A stretch of DNA of 64,000 nt from Nitrosococcus watsonii C-113 (GTDB taxonomy: Bacteria > Pseudomonadota > Gammaproteobacteria > Nitrosococcales > Nitrosococcaceae): assembly GCF_000143085.1 (NCBI RefSeq), contig NC_014315.1, positions 2,386,001 to 2,450,000 on the forward strand. Direction: 5' to 3'. The position numbers were made by a program, and so were the translations under genes. Position 1 is the stretch's first letter. Every line of letters begins with the position of its first letter. The notes below the pieces were generated by a model. That model saw only the letters and a program-made list of their open reading frames with translations, searched no databases and was not told the origin of the DNA. Shown in pieces: positions 1 through 10,703 of the stretch.

Positions 1-332
1 TTGGTCTGCGCAATATCACCCAGAAAGAGACTGCTTTACATTCCATATACCAAACTCTGAAACCTGGCGGCCAGTTGCTAGTATTGGAATTTTCCAAACC
101 TGCCCCCTGGCTAACTTCCGCCTACGATATCTATTCTTTCTGGGTTTTACCACGACTGGGTAAATTAGTAGCGGGAGATGCCGATAGTTACCGCTACCTA
201 GCAGAATCTATTCGACAGCATCCTGATCAAGAAACTCTCTGCGCCATGATGCAGTCTGCTGGATTTGACTGCTGTAATTTTTATAACCTAAACCATGGCA
301 TCGTTGCCCTGCATAGGGGCTATAAATACTGA
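1..332 (+). CDS. ubiE: Ubiquinone/menaquinone C-methyltransferase UbiE, C-terminal part (cut by window start)
   Basis: About 109 C-terminal residues are visible, read in frame from base 3, so the start lies outside the window. UbiE is a SAM-dependent methyltransferase that C-methylates the benzoquinol ring in ubiquinone (and menaquinone) synthesis. The strand-turn segment [15 protein letters not shown] and the closing [10 protein letters not shown] are characteristic of the family's C-terminal half. The next genes are ubiJ and ubiB, the same ubiE-ubiJ-ubiB order as in Escherichia coli. The SAM-binding motif I would lie upstream and cannot be checked here. Confidence 0.95.
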   Translation, partial: GLRNITQKETALHSIYQTLKPGGQLLVLEFSKPAPWLTSAYDIYSFWVLPRLGKLVAGDADSYRYLAESIRQHPDQETLCAMMQSAGFDCCNFYNLNHGIVALHRGYKY

Positions 333-504
333 CCCGGGATTAGCCCCTTATATGCTGCAATTACTGCTTTATTCGTACTTACTCACCAGGTGGCGTATCT
401 TGCCAGCACTGTATATGTGGATGTCATGACATATTTTACACACCTTCAACTTTTCTTAAAATACAATTTTTTAGCCCTTTTGGATTTATAAGGCGCCTAG
501 CATC

Positions 505-1113
505 GTGTACCTGCCCTCTATATTATTGGCCCCCATTGAAGCCTTGGTTAATGCTTCATTACGGCTTGATCCTGATACCTTGGCTCAGGTGGCGGCTATA
601 TCAGGCCAGTGCATTGCTGTTGAGTTACGAGGCTTAGATTTGAAAGTTTTTATCGAGCCTACAGCCAGCGGCATCTTGTTAGCTACTTCCTCTGACTCAC
701 CCCCCGTCGCGACTCTATCAGGTACGCCTTTGAATCTCCTGCGGATGGCAATAGCTCCCAGCGATTCTAGCCCTTTGCTCACCGGTGAGGTACAAATTCA
801 CGGCGATATAGAGCTTGGCCGAAAGCTTAGGACCCTGCTCCAAAGGCTTGATCTGGATCTGGAAGAGCTCCTATCCCACTATACGGGTAACCTTCTCGCC
901 CATCAAATTGGGAACGGGATGCGCGGCTTTAAAGCTTGGAGCCGAAAGGCAGCAAGCACTCTCGGCCAGAATCTCGCAGAATATTTACGCGAAGAAATCC
1001 AATTATTACCTGATCACGCCAAAGTCGCCACCTTCCTTGATGAAATCGACCGCCTTCGGGCTGATTCAGGCCGGCTGGAAGCACGCATCCAACGATTACA
1101 GCGACTGCTATGA
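505..1113 (+). CDS. ubiJ: Ubiquinone biosynthesis accessory factor UbiJ (SCP2 domain)
   Basis: This 202-residue protein matches the UbiJ layout. It has an N-terminal SCP2-like lipid-binding domain (about residues 1-110), a middle helical part with the LEELLSHYTGN stretch, and a C-terminal coiled coil ending in LRADSGRLEARIQRL. UbiJ is a scaffold/lipid-binding subunit of the soluble Ubi complex that handles hydrophobic ubiquinone intermediates. It starts at a GTG with only a weak AAGG ribosome site. Its stop overlaps the ubiB start as ATGA, so the two are probably translationally coupled. It lies 172 bases after ubiE, as expected for this operon. Confidence 0.9.
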   Translation: MYLPSILLAPIEALVNASLRLDPDTLAQVAAISGQCIAVELRGLDLKVFIEPTASGILLATSSDSPPVATLSGTPLNLLRMAIAPSDSSPLLTGEVQIHGDIELGRKLRTLLQRLDLDLEELLSHYTGNLLAHQIGNGMRGFKAWSRKAASTLGQNLAEYLREEIQLLPDHAKVATFLDEIDRLRADSGRLEARIQRLQRLL

Positions 1114-2783
1114 ACATCATTAGCCAGTTTCTGCGCTTGGGGTACATTAATTGGACTCTGTTGCGCCACGGATTAGATGAAGTTATCCTCGCCACACGCC
1201 TATTTCGTCCCCTGCGCTTTTTGATTTACCTCAATCCAGAACACTGGCGTAAAACAGCCGCTGCAGCACCCCGGGGAGTGCGAATCCGTCGTACCCTGGA
1301 AGATCTTGGGCCTATTTTCGTCAAGTTTGGCCAACTGCTATCCACCCGCCGCGATCTATTACCCGATGATATCGCTGAAGAATTAACCTTACTACAAGAT
1401 CAGGTTGCTCCTTTTCCTAGTGAAAAGGCAAAAGAGATTATTGAAACAGCTTACGGCCAGCGCCTTTCCGAGGTATTTGCCTCTTTTGACGAAAAACCAT
1501 TAGCATCAGCCTCTATTGCTCAAGTTTACGCTGCTCAACTACATGACGGCAGCATGGTGGTTGTTAAAGTCGTACGGCCAGGGATTAAGCGGATCATCCA
1601 GGGTGATGTCGATCTTCTCTACATGCTAGCCAACCTTGCTGAACGGTATTGGTCAGAAGGGCCTCGGCTACACCCTCGTGAAATCGTGGCAGAGCTAGAA
1701 AAAAATCTCTATGACGAATTAGACATGCTTCGAGAAGGAGCTTCTGCTTCTCAATTGCGGCGTAATTTCACCGGTTCCAATAAACTCTACGTCCCACTCG
1801 TTCATTGGCATTATACTCGCCCCAATGTACTCGTCATGGAGCGAGTTCAAGGCGTTCCTATCAATAATATCGATGAACTTCAGCGTTATGGGACAAATTT
1901 CAAGCAACTAGCCGAAACCGGCGTGGAAATTTTCTTTACCCAGGTTTTTCGTCACAATTTCTTCCACGCCGATATGCATCCAGGAAATATCCTAGTCTCC
2001 ACCGAAAACCCCCAAAATCCCCATTATATTGCTCTTGATTTTGGCATTATGGGAACTTTAGGCCCGGAGGACCAGCGTTACCTAGCAGAAAACTTTCTGG
2101 CCTTCTTTAATCATGATTATCGACGCGTGGCCGAGCTTCATGTGGATGCCGGCTGGGTACCCGCAGGTACCCGAGTGGATGAATTTGAGTCTGCCATTCG
2201 CAGTGTCTGCGAGCCTATTTTTGACCGTCCCCTAAAGGAAATCTCCTTTGGCCAATTACTCATACGGCTCTTTCAAACTGCTCGCCGCTTCCATATGGAG
2301 ATACAGCCTCAGTTGGTTTTATTACAAAAAACCTTACTGAATATTGAGGGCCTAGGACGCGTTCTCTACCCGGATTTGGATTTATGGCAAACGGCCAAAC
2401 CGATCTTAGAGCGTTGGATGAGCGATCAGGCAGGTCCCCGCGCAGCCTACAATAGCCTGCGGCTTAATGCTCCCCAATGGGCAGCCGCTTTACCTGAACT
2501 TCCCTTACTCATCCACGAGGTAGCAAAACAAACCAGTAAAGGACGTTTACAGGTACGACTCTCTCCTGATGATTTAAGAGAATTGCACCGAGAAATACGC
2601 CATGCTAGCTTGCGCACCACAGCTGCTGTAGCGGGCGCAGCGCTTCTAGTAGGAGCAGCTACTATTTATAGCCTCAGCAACTATACCCCGATCATGGTGG
2701 CAGGAGTACCTCTTCTCAGTTGGCTATCAGCGGGCATAGGGTTCATACTCATTATTGCGGCTTGGCGTTTAGAACGAAATTAA
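1110..2783 (+). CDS. ubiB: Ubiquinone biosynthesis atypical kinase/ATPase UbiB
   Basis: This 557-residue protein is close to the usual 546 of E. coli UbiB. It has the ABC1/ADCK atypical kinase signature: the KFGQ motif near residue 73, the alanine-rich ASASIAQVYAA loop near 132, the VVKVV lysine near 152, the FFHADMHPGN catalytic segment near 284 and the ALDFG metal-binding motif near 308. Two hydrophobic C-terminal segments (about 503-525 and 530-552) anchor it in the inner membrane. Members act as ATPases needed for late ubiquinone hydroxylation steps, probably by extracting lipid intermediates. It overlaps ubiJ by four bases. Confidence 0.96.
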   Translation: MNIISQFLRLGYINWTLLRHGLDEVILATRLFRPLRFLIYLNPEHWRKTAAAAPRGVRIRRTLEDLGPIFVKFGQLLSTRRDLLPDDIAEELTLLQDQVAPFPSEKAKEIIETAYGQRLSEVFASFDEKPLASASIAQVYAAQLHDGSMVVVKVVRPGIKRIIQGDVDLLYMLANLAERYWSEGPRLHPREIVAELEKNLYDELDMLREGASASQLRRNFTGSNKLYVPLVHWHYTRPNVLVMERVQGVPINNIDELQRYGTNFKQLAETGVEIFFTQVFRHNFFHADMHPGNILVSTENPQNPHYIALDFGIMGTLGPEDQRYLAENFLAFFNHDYRRVAELHVDAGWVPAGTRVDEFESAIRSVCEPIFDRPLKEISFGQLLIRLFQTARRFHMEIQPQLVLLQKTLLNIEGLGRVLYPDLDLWQTAKPILERWMSDQAGPRAAYNSLRLNAPQWAAALPELPLLIHEVAKQTSKGRLQVRLSPDDLRELHREIRHASLRTTAAVAGAALLVGAATIYSLSNYTPIMVAGVPLLSWLSAGIGFILIIAAWRLERN

Positions 2784-2871
2784 AATAGAGGAGCACTAAC
2801 CATGATGTTCAGGTTGAAACAAGGGAGACTCACTTAATAATAGCTATGCCCTAGACATCACAAACCTCTAC

Positions 2872-3489
2872 CTAATATGCAGCAGCTTCACCCCACCGAG
2901 CCAGTAAATGATGTTCTACCCCTGCGTGATCAAGAATCCGCGCTACGATAAAGTCGACCAGGTCTTCAATCCGTAGAGGCTGATGGTAAAAACCAGGATT
3001 GGCGGGAAGAATAACCGTGCCAAGCCGAGCCAGACTCAGCATATTTTCCAAATGGATTACAGAAAATGGAGCTTCCCGAGGTACTAGTATCAACTTGCGC
3101 TGCTCCTTTAACATAACATCGGCCGCTCGCTCGATAAGATTATCATTAGCACCACGCGCAATGGCCGAAACCGCCCCTACCGTGCAGGGGCAAATCACCA
3201 TTGTTTGAATGCGGTGAGAGCCGCTTGCTAGCGGAGCGGTCCACTGAATCTCACTATAGCAGTGAAGTAGTTTAGGGGCTACCGAGAAATGATCCGCTAA
3301 GTATCTCTGCAAATCCCGGGGGCGCGGAGGAAAGCGTAAATTAGTCTCCATTGCCACCACCGTCTGGGCAGCACTAGAAACCAAAAGGTGTACAGAAATC
3401 TCTGCCTTAAGCAAACATTCCAATAACCGCAGTCCGTAGGCAATCCCGGAAGCACCGGTCATAGCCACCGCTATCTCGCTAGGGTTCAC
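2872..3489 (-). CDS. ubiX: Flavin prenyltransferase UbiX
   Basis: This 205-residue protein begins IAVAMTGASG, the FMN-binding opening of the UbiX/Pad1 family. It continues with the CPCTVG and NDNLIERAADV motifs of flavin prenyltransferases. UbiX makes the prenylated FMN cofactor used by the UbiD decarboxylase in ubiquinone synthesis. The GTG start is preceded by a strong GGAGG run and overlaps the end of mpl by 11 bases, so it is the last gene of the mpl operon. It faces ubiB convergently, with about 90 bases between them that hold nothing recognisable. Confidence 0.94.
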   Translation of the reverse strand: MNPSEIAVAMTGASGIAYGLRLLECLLKAEISVHLLVSSAAQTVVAMETNLRFPPRPRDLQRYLADHFSVAPKLLHCYSEIQWTAPLASGSHRIQTMVICPCTVGAVSAIARGANDNLIERAADVMLKEQRKLILVPREAPFSVIHLENMLSLARLGTVILPANPGFYHQPLRIEDLVDFIVARILDHAGVEHHLLARWGEAAAY

Positions 3490-4870
3490 CCCCCCCCTCC
3501 CTCTTCTCTCGCAGAGACTTTAATAATTGTGGATGAATATGGCCAAAATCCCCGTTACTCATCAGCACAATATGATCACCCCCTTGAACATAGGCGCACA
3601 AACTATCCAGGATAGCCTGAATACCAAAAAACACCGATGCCTTATTAGGGCCAAGAGCTTGTACTATGGGGGTCAAGGACCATTTAATATTAAAAGGTTG
3701 GTAAATAAGCACCCGATCCGCTAATGCTAATGCTGGCGCCAAACTGTCCTTATGAATACCCAGCTTCATGGTATTAGAACGAGGCTCCAATACGGCAATA
3801 ATACGAGCTTTGCCAACCCGTGCCCGTAACCCTGCCAATGTCTTAGAAATAGCGGTTGGATGGTGCGCAAAATCATCATAGATGGTGACTCCATTGACCT
3901 TACCGTATATTTCCAAACGCCGTCGTACCCCTTGGAATCGTTCCAGCGCTTGGCAGGCCTGGTCAATAGGCACCCCCGAGTGGTGGGCAGCACCAATAGC
4001 CGCCAAGCCATTCGCCACATTATGGTGGCCAAGCAACGGCCAACGGACTCGGCCTTGGCAAGAATTCTCATACCAAACCTCGAAGTCACTACCGTCATCA
4101 GCCACGGCGCTCGCAGCCAAAGCGGAGCTAATCCCTCCAGCTATATCCATATTCATAACCGGAGTCCAGCATCCCATATTTAGTACGGTTGCTAAAGCCT
4201 TATCCCCGGATGGAACAAGGATAAGGCCATTATTAGGTACCGTACGCACCAGATAATGGAATTGCTGTTGGATAGCCTCTAAGTGGGGAAAAATATCGGC
4301 ATGATCGTATTCTAGATTATTTAGAATGAGAGTGCGGGGACGATAATGAATAAACTTAGAGCGTTTATCGAAAAATGCCGTATCATATTCATCCGCTTCA
4401 ACAACAAAATAGGGACTCCGGCCCAAACGGGCCGAAATACCAAAATTTTGCGGAACCCCGCCGATAAGATACCCTGGTCTATGGCCTGCATATTCCAGTA
4501 TCCAAGCCAGAAGGCTGCTAGTCGTCGTTTTGCCATGGGTGCCCGCCACTGCTAACACCCATCGCCCTTGCAAAATCTGTTCGGCTAGCCACTGGGGTCC
4601 CGAAATATAAGATAATCCCTGGGCAAGGACATGTTCGACAGCAGGATTACCGCGGGAAAGCGCATTACCTATCACCACTAAATTTGGCGGAGGATCTAAA
4701 GCCGCCGCGCTATAACCTTCCCGAATCGCAATACCGGCTGCCTGCAGTTGCTCGCTCATGGGAGGATAAACATTGGCGTCTGAGCCACTGACATGAAATC
4801 CGCGCTCTCGGGCTAAAAGTGCCAGTCCAGCCATAAACGTGCCGCAAATCCCGAGAATGTGGAGATGCAT
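3479..4870 (-). CDS. mpl: UDP-N-acetylmuramate:L-alanyl-gamma-D-glutamyl-meso-diaminopimelate ligase Mpl
   Basis: Mur-ligase family enzyme that re-attaches recycled murein tripeptide to UDP-MurNAc. The start is placed at the ATG giving MHLHILGICGTFM, which matches the family's opening. The open frame extends 73 codons further upstream, but that part is not Mpl-like and overlaps the preceding gene. The protein is 463 residues, as expected. The ATP-binding loop GTHGKTTTSS lies near residue 110, followed by EADEYDTAFFDKRSK and, in the C-terminal part, DDFAHHPTAI. It is 14 bases downstream of the membrane-protein gene and overlaps ubiX. Confidence 0.95.
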   Translation of the reverse strand: MHLHILGICGTFMAGLALLARERGFHVSGSDANVYPPMSEQLQAAGIAIREGYSAAALDPPPNLVVIGNALSRGNPAVEHVLAQGLSYISGPQWLAEQILQGRWVLAVAGTHGKTTTSSLLAWILEYAGHRPGYLIGGVPQNFGISARLGRSPYFVVEADEYDTAFFDKRSKFIHYRPRTLILNNLEYDHADIFPHLEAIQQQFHYLVRTVPNNGLILVPSGDKALATVLNMGCWTPVMNMDIAGGISSALAASAVADDGSDFEVWYENSCQGRVRWPLLGHHNVANGLAAIGAAHHSGVPIDQACQALERFQGVRRRLEIYGKVNGVTIYDDFAHHPTAISKTLAGLRARVGKARIIAVLEPRSNTMKLGIHKDSLAPALALADRVLIYQPFNIKWSLTPIVQALGPNKASVFFGIQAILDSLCAYVQGGDHIVLMSNGDFGHIHPQLLKSLREKREGGGEP

Positions 4871-4884
4871 TAACAGAACCCCGT

Positions 4885-5388
4885 TTACATAGGGGGAAAA
4901 AGAAAATCCATGACTCGAATGGAAACTAGCGCATAAATGACTGCCACTAGTATTCCTACTGTAAAGGAGACCGATAATGCTTGGCGCATAATGTGGGCAG
5001 TTACCGCCAAGCTCCAGATCATCAAACTCAGTAGCAATAACGAGACTAGCCCTGGTGGGATCTCGGCCTGCTGCGCCGCCTCTAGCCATAGCAGCAGGGG
5101 AAAGGCTAAAATTCCAAGAATAATCCCGGCGCCCATTAGGGCAATTAAGGTTTGCTGCAAACGGGATTTGTAACCTCGTACTGCCAGCAACCCTCCAGTC
5201 ATACCAATTAATAGAACAGTATCTACGAGACTGGACAGCAAGCCGTTAGCAAATTCCAAATGAAGCATGGAAATCAACCAGCCGATGCCCAGATACGCTA
5301 ACAGAGTCTGAGTTAGCAAGCCTGACGATGGGGGAGCATCAGCAGGACCAGCACGCAGTAAGCACAAGGCTATGAAATACCTCAGCAT
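4885..5388 (-). CDS. Five-helix integral membrane protein, unknown function
   Basis: I do not recognise this 167-residue protein beyond its topology. It is very hydrophobic, with five likely transmembrane helices (about residues 29-44, 49-70, 78-104, 113-134 and 141-164) joined by short loops. A short charged loop (RGYKSRLQQ) lies between helices 2 and 3. This is reminiscent of Yip1/DUF-type four-to-five-helix inner-membrane proteins. It has an ATG start, lies 14 bases upstream of mpl and follows secF after about 90 bases, so it is probably co-transcribed with one or both. A link to envelope biogenesis is inference from position only. Confidence 0.75.
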   Translation of the reverse strand: MLRYFIALCLLRAGPADAPPSSGLLTQTLLAYLGIGWLISMLHLEFANGLLSSLVDTVLLIGMTGGLLAVRGYKSRLQQTLIALMGAGIILGILAFPLLLWLEAAQQAEIPPGLVSLLLLSLMIWSLAVTAHIMRQALSVSFTVGILVAVIYALVSIRVMDFLFPPM

Positions 5389-5476
5389 CCCGGAGAAACT
5401 CTCTCTTCAAAGAAGAAAACAAAACGTAGCAGTCTTACTATCTACCCAGCAATAGTAGACGAAATCTTATCCTCCC

Positions 5477-6415
5477 TTAAGGCCGCTCATCCAGCTTTTT
5501 TCCTTCCTTAGGAGTAGAGGCCAGATCCGCTTTACTGATTCCCAAAGCCAAGGCCATAGGGCTAGCAACATAAATTGAAGAATAAGTACCTACTATAATA
5601 CCTGCAATAAGAGCGGTAGAAAAACTATGGATTGTTTCACCGCCAAATAAAAACAGAGCAAAGAGAACGAGTAAAGTGGTCAAAGACGTCATTATGGTAC
5701 GGGACAATGTCTGGTTTATAGAGGTATTAATTATCTGCTTTGCCGTCCCCTTGCGTATTTTGCGGAAATTCTCCCGGATCCGATCCGACACTACAATGGT
5801 ATCGTTAAGGGAATAACCAATGACGGCAAGAATGGCTGCTAATACAGTAAGATCAAACTCAAGCCGCAAGAGGGAGAAAAAGCCCAGCACAATAATCACA
5901 TCATGTACCAAAGCGATCACCGAACCAACGGCAAGCCGGTACTCGAAGCGCAAGGCAACGTAAATTAAAATGCCAATCAACGCATAGAGCACCGCTAGCC
6001 CTCCCTGCTCGACGAGATGTTCCCCGACCTTGGGGCCCACAAACTCCACTCGCCGCATAGTCGCTGGATTATCACTACTTTCCTGTAAGGCAGCTAATAC
6101 TTTATTACTAAATTTAGCACTATTGCGCTCAGCTTCCGGCGCCAAACGAATCAAAACGTCCCGCGTAGTACCAAAATGCTGCACAATGGCACTACCGAAC
6201 TCTGCTTCTTCCAAATCCCGGCGCACATCCGATAGATCTACCGGCTGCTCATAACCCACTTCCAACAAAGTTCCGCCGGTAAAGTCAATGCCAAAATTAA
6301 GTCCCTGAAAAATCAGCGAGCTTATAGAGATAAGAAGCAACGCCAGGGAAAACGCAAAGGCAAGGCGGCGCTTGCCCATAAAATCAATACGGAAATCTTT
6401 CTTAAGTAACTTCAT
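5477..6415 (-). CDS. secF: Protein translocase subunit SecF
   Basis: This 312-residue protein has the SecF pattern of one N-terminal helix, a periplasmic domain and five C-terminal helices. The family motif FGIDFTGGTLLEV lies just after helix 1. VIGYSLNDTIVVSDRIREN lies in the helix 4-5 region, which carries the conserved acidic and arginine residues of the proton-driven RND-like core. SecF pairs with SecD to complete protein export through SecYEG using the proton gradient. It begins 9 bases after secD. Confidence 0.97.
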   Translation of the reverse strand: MKLLKKDFRIDFMGKRRLAFAFSLALLLISISSLIFQGLNFGIDFTGGTLLEVGYEQPVDLSDVRRDLEEAEFGSAIVQHFGTTRDVLIRLAPEAERNSAKFSNKVLAALQESSDNPATMRRVEFVGPKVGEHLVEQGGLAVLYALIGILIYVALRFEYRLAVGSVIALVHDVIIVLGFFSLLRLEFDLTVLAAILAVIGYSLNDTIVVSDRIRENFRKIRKGTAKQIINTSINQTLSRTIMTSLTTLLVLFALFLFGGETIHSFSTALIAGIIVGTYSSIYVASPMALALGISKADLASTPKEGKKLDERP

Positions 6416-6424
6416 ATCCGTGCC

Positions 6425-8281
6425 TTAGATAGCCAGCCTTACCTTACGCCGCTTCCCATAAATCAAATTAATCACGGCTCGGGTGCCCATAATAGCGGTA
6501 AACATGGAAGTCAGAATACCCAAGGATAAGGTAACCGCAAATCCCTTAATAGGACCTGTCCCAAACCCAAACAGGACAACCGCGGTTATCAGGGTAGTGA
6601 TATTGGCGTCTACAATGGTCGATAAGGCATTGGCATAACCTGCCTCGATACTTGCCTGAGGGCTACTACCATTTCGAAGTTCCTCGCGAATACGCTCAAA
6701 AATCAATACGTTAGCATCAACTGCCATACCCACTGTGAGTACAATACCGGCAATGCCTGGTAAAGTCAGAGTCGCTTGCAGCATAGAGAGAAGGGAGACC
6801 AACAGCACTAGATTCGCGGTCAAAGCCAAATCAGCAACGAGCCCGAAAACTCTATAATAAAGCGCCATAAACACCAGTACTAGGGCAAACCCTATCAGTA
6901 CGGACTGAAAACCCTTGTCGATATTATCCTGCCCCAGGCTTGGGCCGATGGTCCGTTCCTCAACGATATCAATGGGCGCCGCCAGTGCGCCTGCCCGCAA
7001 TAACAAAGCTAAATTACGGGCTTCCTCGGTAGAATCAAGACCCGTAATCTGGAAACGTTTACTGAGTTGATCCCGAATGGTGGCTACATTAATCACCTCG
7101 GGTACCCGGCGGCGAACCTTGACTGGCTCCCCCCCCTCCATCCGGGTCTCGGACTTGGTCTCTATAAAGACCACTGCCATGGGCTTGCCAATATTCTCTC
7201 CCGTCACTTGACTGAAATGGCGGGCTCCTTGCCCATCTAGGGAGACAAACACCGCTGGACTACCGCCTTGCTGCTCAATCCCCGAGGAGGCATCAGTAAC
7301 ATGATCACCCGTCAATATTACTCGCTTCTTCAGCAAGATAGGAGCTCCACCACGCTCATAATACAGGCGTGATCCTACTGGCACTCTTCCTTCCACCGCT
7401 CGCTGGACATCGTGGCTGGTATCCACTAGGCGAAATTCCAAAGTTGCCGTTGCCCCTAAAATCTCCTTGGCCCGAGCCGTATCCTGAACACCCGGCAGCT
7501 GCACCACAATGCGGTTCTCACCTTGCTGCTGAATAGTGGGTTCCGCCACGCCGAGCTCATTGATTCGATTGCGTAAAGTGGTCATATTTTGCTGTAAAGC
7601 CAAGCGCTGGATTTCCCTCTGCTCCTTTTCGCTTAGCTTAATTTCTAGACGGGGAGATCGCTCCCCCTCTGTCGATTCTAACAACAAATCGAAATACTCA
7701 TCGTGGATGAGCGTTTCTGCCCGCTCACGTTGCTCTTCATTACGAAATTTAATCTCCACTCCACCAGCACCCAACCGCCCAATACTGAGGTAACGAATTC
7801 TATTCTCCCGCAATAAAGTCCGCAGATCTTCCACATAGCGCTCCTCAGCCTGTTGGACCGCGGCCTTCATATCCACTTCCATCAAAAAATGCACCCCGCC
7901 ACGGAGATCCAAGCCCAGGTTCATGGGTAATCCCCCCATAGCCCGCAACCAATCCGGGGTAGCGGGTGACAAGTGCAGAGCAATTGAATAGTCGGAACCC
8001 AATTCTGCCCTAAGAGCATCCTGAGCTTTGAGTTGAGTTTCCAAGCGGCGAAGGCGGACCAAAAGGCGCTGATCTTCCAAGCGAACCGATTGGTAATCCA
8101 AACCCTGCTCCTGGAGCAACCGTTCCACCCGGGCCAAAGTCTCTGGTTTGAGATTCGCGCCACGAGTCGCCGAAATCTGCAAAGCTGGGGTATCGCCAAA
8201 TAGATTAGGCACGGCATAAAGGATACCAACAAGCACTACTGCCACTACGAGCAGGTTTTTCCAAAGAGGATAACGGTTCAT
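6425..8281 (-). CDS. secD: Protein translocase subunit SecD
   Basis: This 618-residue protein matches the usual SecD length (about 615). It has an N-terminal helix, a large periplasmic P1 region containing LGLDLRGGVHFLMEVD, and five C-terminal helices with GMAVDANVLIFERIREE, the SecD counterpart of the SecF proton-relay motif. It works with SecF and YajC as an accessory complex of the Sec translocon. It lies directly after yajC and before secF, the canonical order. Confidence 0.97.
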   Translation of the reverse strand: MNRYPLWKNLLVVAVVLVGILYAVPNLFGDTPALQISATRGANLKPETLARVERLLQEQGLDYQSVRLEDQRLLVRLRRLETQLKAQDALRAELGSDYSIALHLSPATPDWLRAMGGLPMNLGLDLRGGVHFLMEVDMKAAVQQAEERYVEDLRTLLRENRIRYLSIGRLGAGGVEIKFRNEEQRERAETLIHDEYFDLLLESTEGERSPRLEIKLSEKEQREIQRLALQQNMTTLRNRINELGVAEPTIQQQGENRIVVQLPGVQDTARAKEILGATATLEFRLVDTSHDVQRAVEGRVPVGSRLYYERGGAPILLKKRVILTGDHVTDASSGIEQQGGSPAVFVSLDGQGARHFSQVTGENIGKPMAVVFIETKSETRMEGGEPVKVRRRVPEVINVATIRDQLSKRFQITGLDSTEEARNLALLLRAGALAAPIDIVEERTIGPSLGQDNIDKGFQSVLIGFALVLVFMALYYRVFGLVADLALTANLVLLVSLLSMLQATLTLPGIAGIVLTVGMAVDANVLIFERIREELRNGSSPQASIEAGYANALSTIVDANITTLITAVVLFGFGTGPIKGFAVTLSLGILTSMFTAIMGTRAVINLIYGKRRKVRLAI

Positions 8282-8302
8282 CGAAAATAATTTAAGCGTT
8301 CG

Positions 8303-8647
8303 CTAGAGTTTTTCAAGGGTGCCTTTGGGCAATACCGAGGCAATAGATTGGCGCCGGACTTTGATTTCAACGTTCTCGCTGATTTCCATGGTCATGGAAC
8401 TCTCCGCCAATTCGGTAATACGCCCCATAATGCCCCCCTCGATCATGACCTCATCCCCTTTTTGCAGTCCTTCCACCAGCTTACGGTGCTCCTTAGCCCG
8501 TTTTTGCTGGGGCCGAATCAAAAGAAAGTAGAACAGAACCAATAAAACCACTAAGAAAATAATGTTAAACATCCCCGCCTGGGGTGATGGCCCCGCTGCC
8601 TCTTGAGCCCAAGCTGATGAGATAAAAAAATCTAGCATATTTGACAC
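8303..8647 (-). CDS. yajC: Sec translocon accessory protein YajC
   Basis: A small one-helix membrane protein of the SecDF-YajC complex. The helix (IIFLVVLLVLFYFLLI) is followed directly by RPQQKRAKEH, the YajC signature, then a small soluble domain ending VLPKGTLEKL. I chose a GTG start (V-S-N-M-L-D-F-F, 114 residues) because a clean GGAGG lies 8 bases before it. The alternative ATG three codons later (base 8638) gives the usual MxxFFIS-like opening but is too far from the ribosome site. Codons further upstream overlap tgt and are not YajC-like. Confidence 0.93.
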   Translation of the reverse strand: MSNMLDFFISSAWAQEAAGPSPQAGMFNIIFLVVLLVLFYFLLIRPQQKRAKEHRKLVEGLQKGDEVMIEGGIMGRITELAESSMTMEISENVEIKVRRQSIASVLPKGTLEKL

Positions 8648-8681
8648 GTAACTTGCCTCCCGAATCAAATTAAACCGTTGA

Positions 8682-9896
<1,215 letters not shown>

Positions 9897-9996
9897 TCAG
9901 AGCACTGAAAGTCTAGCACATAACCAAAACCAGGAGTAAGAATCAGCCTGCAACGGTAGGCTCCCTCAGCTCTGCATTAAATCACTGGAGAACATT

Positions 9997-10695
9997 ATGG
10001 AAAAGTCTCGCATTATTATTGCTTTGGATTATCCCAACGAGGAACAAGCATTACGCTTCATCCGCCAGCTCGATCCTGCCCAATGCCGACTGAAGGTAGG
10101 CAAAGAATTATTTACCCGGGCCGGTCCCTCACTAGTAAAGCGCCTTGCTGCCCAAGGCTTTTCCATTTTTCTCGATTTAAAATTCCATGACATCCCCCAT
10201 ACGGTTGCCCGCGCCTGTCTTGCCGCGGCTGATCTGGGGGTATGGATGCTCAATCTCCATGCCTTAGGCGGGTTATCCATGATGAAGGCTGCCCAGGAGG
10301 CACTGGCTAATAACCCCTCTCGGCCCCAACTAATCGCTGTCACCATCTTAACCAGCATGAATCAGGGGGGCTTGCGCCAAATAGGATTAGCGGGAACACC
10401 TGAAGAAAATGTGCTGCAACTAGCCCTGCTCACTCAGGAAGCAGGCCTCGACGGGATAGTATGCTCCGGCCAAGAAGCCCCGGCGCTCCGACAAGCCTTA
10501 GGGAAAGAATTCCTACTAGTCACCCCAGGCATTCGCCCCGCCGGCGCGGCTCCAGAAGATCAACAGCGGGTGCTGACACCCAGGGAAGCGCTGACAAAAG
10601 GGGCCAATTACCTGGTCATTGGCCGGCCTATCACCGCAGCCCCTGATCCTATGGTCGCTCTAAAAGCAATTGAGGCAGAAATTTCGAATGTCTAA
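9997..10695 (+). CDS. pyrF: Orotidine 5'-phosphate decarboxylase PyrF
   Basis: This 232-residue protein has the OMP decarboxylase active-site string [11 protein letters not shown] (catalytic Asp-Lys-Asp array near residues 58-68), an opening [14 protein letters not shown], and the phosphate-binding end VIGRPITAA. It makes UMP in pyrimidine synthesis. A good CTGGAGAA ribosome site precedes the ATG. It stands alone on the + strand between tgt and fliK and converges on fliK with 8 bases between stops. Confidence 0.97.
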   Translation: MEKSRIIIALDYPNEEQALRFIRQLDPAQCRLKVGKELFTRAGPSLVKRLAAQGFSIFLDLKFHDIPHTVARACLAAADLGVWMLNLHALGGLSMMKAAQEALANNPSRPQLIAVTILTSMNQGGLRQIGLAGTPEENVLQLALLTQEAGLDGIVCSGQEAPALRQALGKEFLLVTPGIRPAGAAPEDQQRVLTPREALTKGANYLVIGRPITAAPDPMVALKAIEAEISNV

Positions 10696-10703
10696 TGTCA
10701 CCC

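Noticed and set aside
4871-5089. N-terminal extension of Mpl by 73 residues
   Set aside because: The extension overlaps the upstream membrane-protein gene and is not Mpl-like. The family opening starts at 4870.
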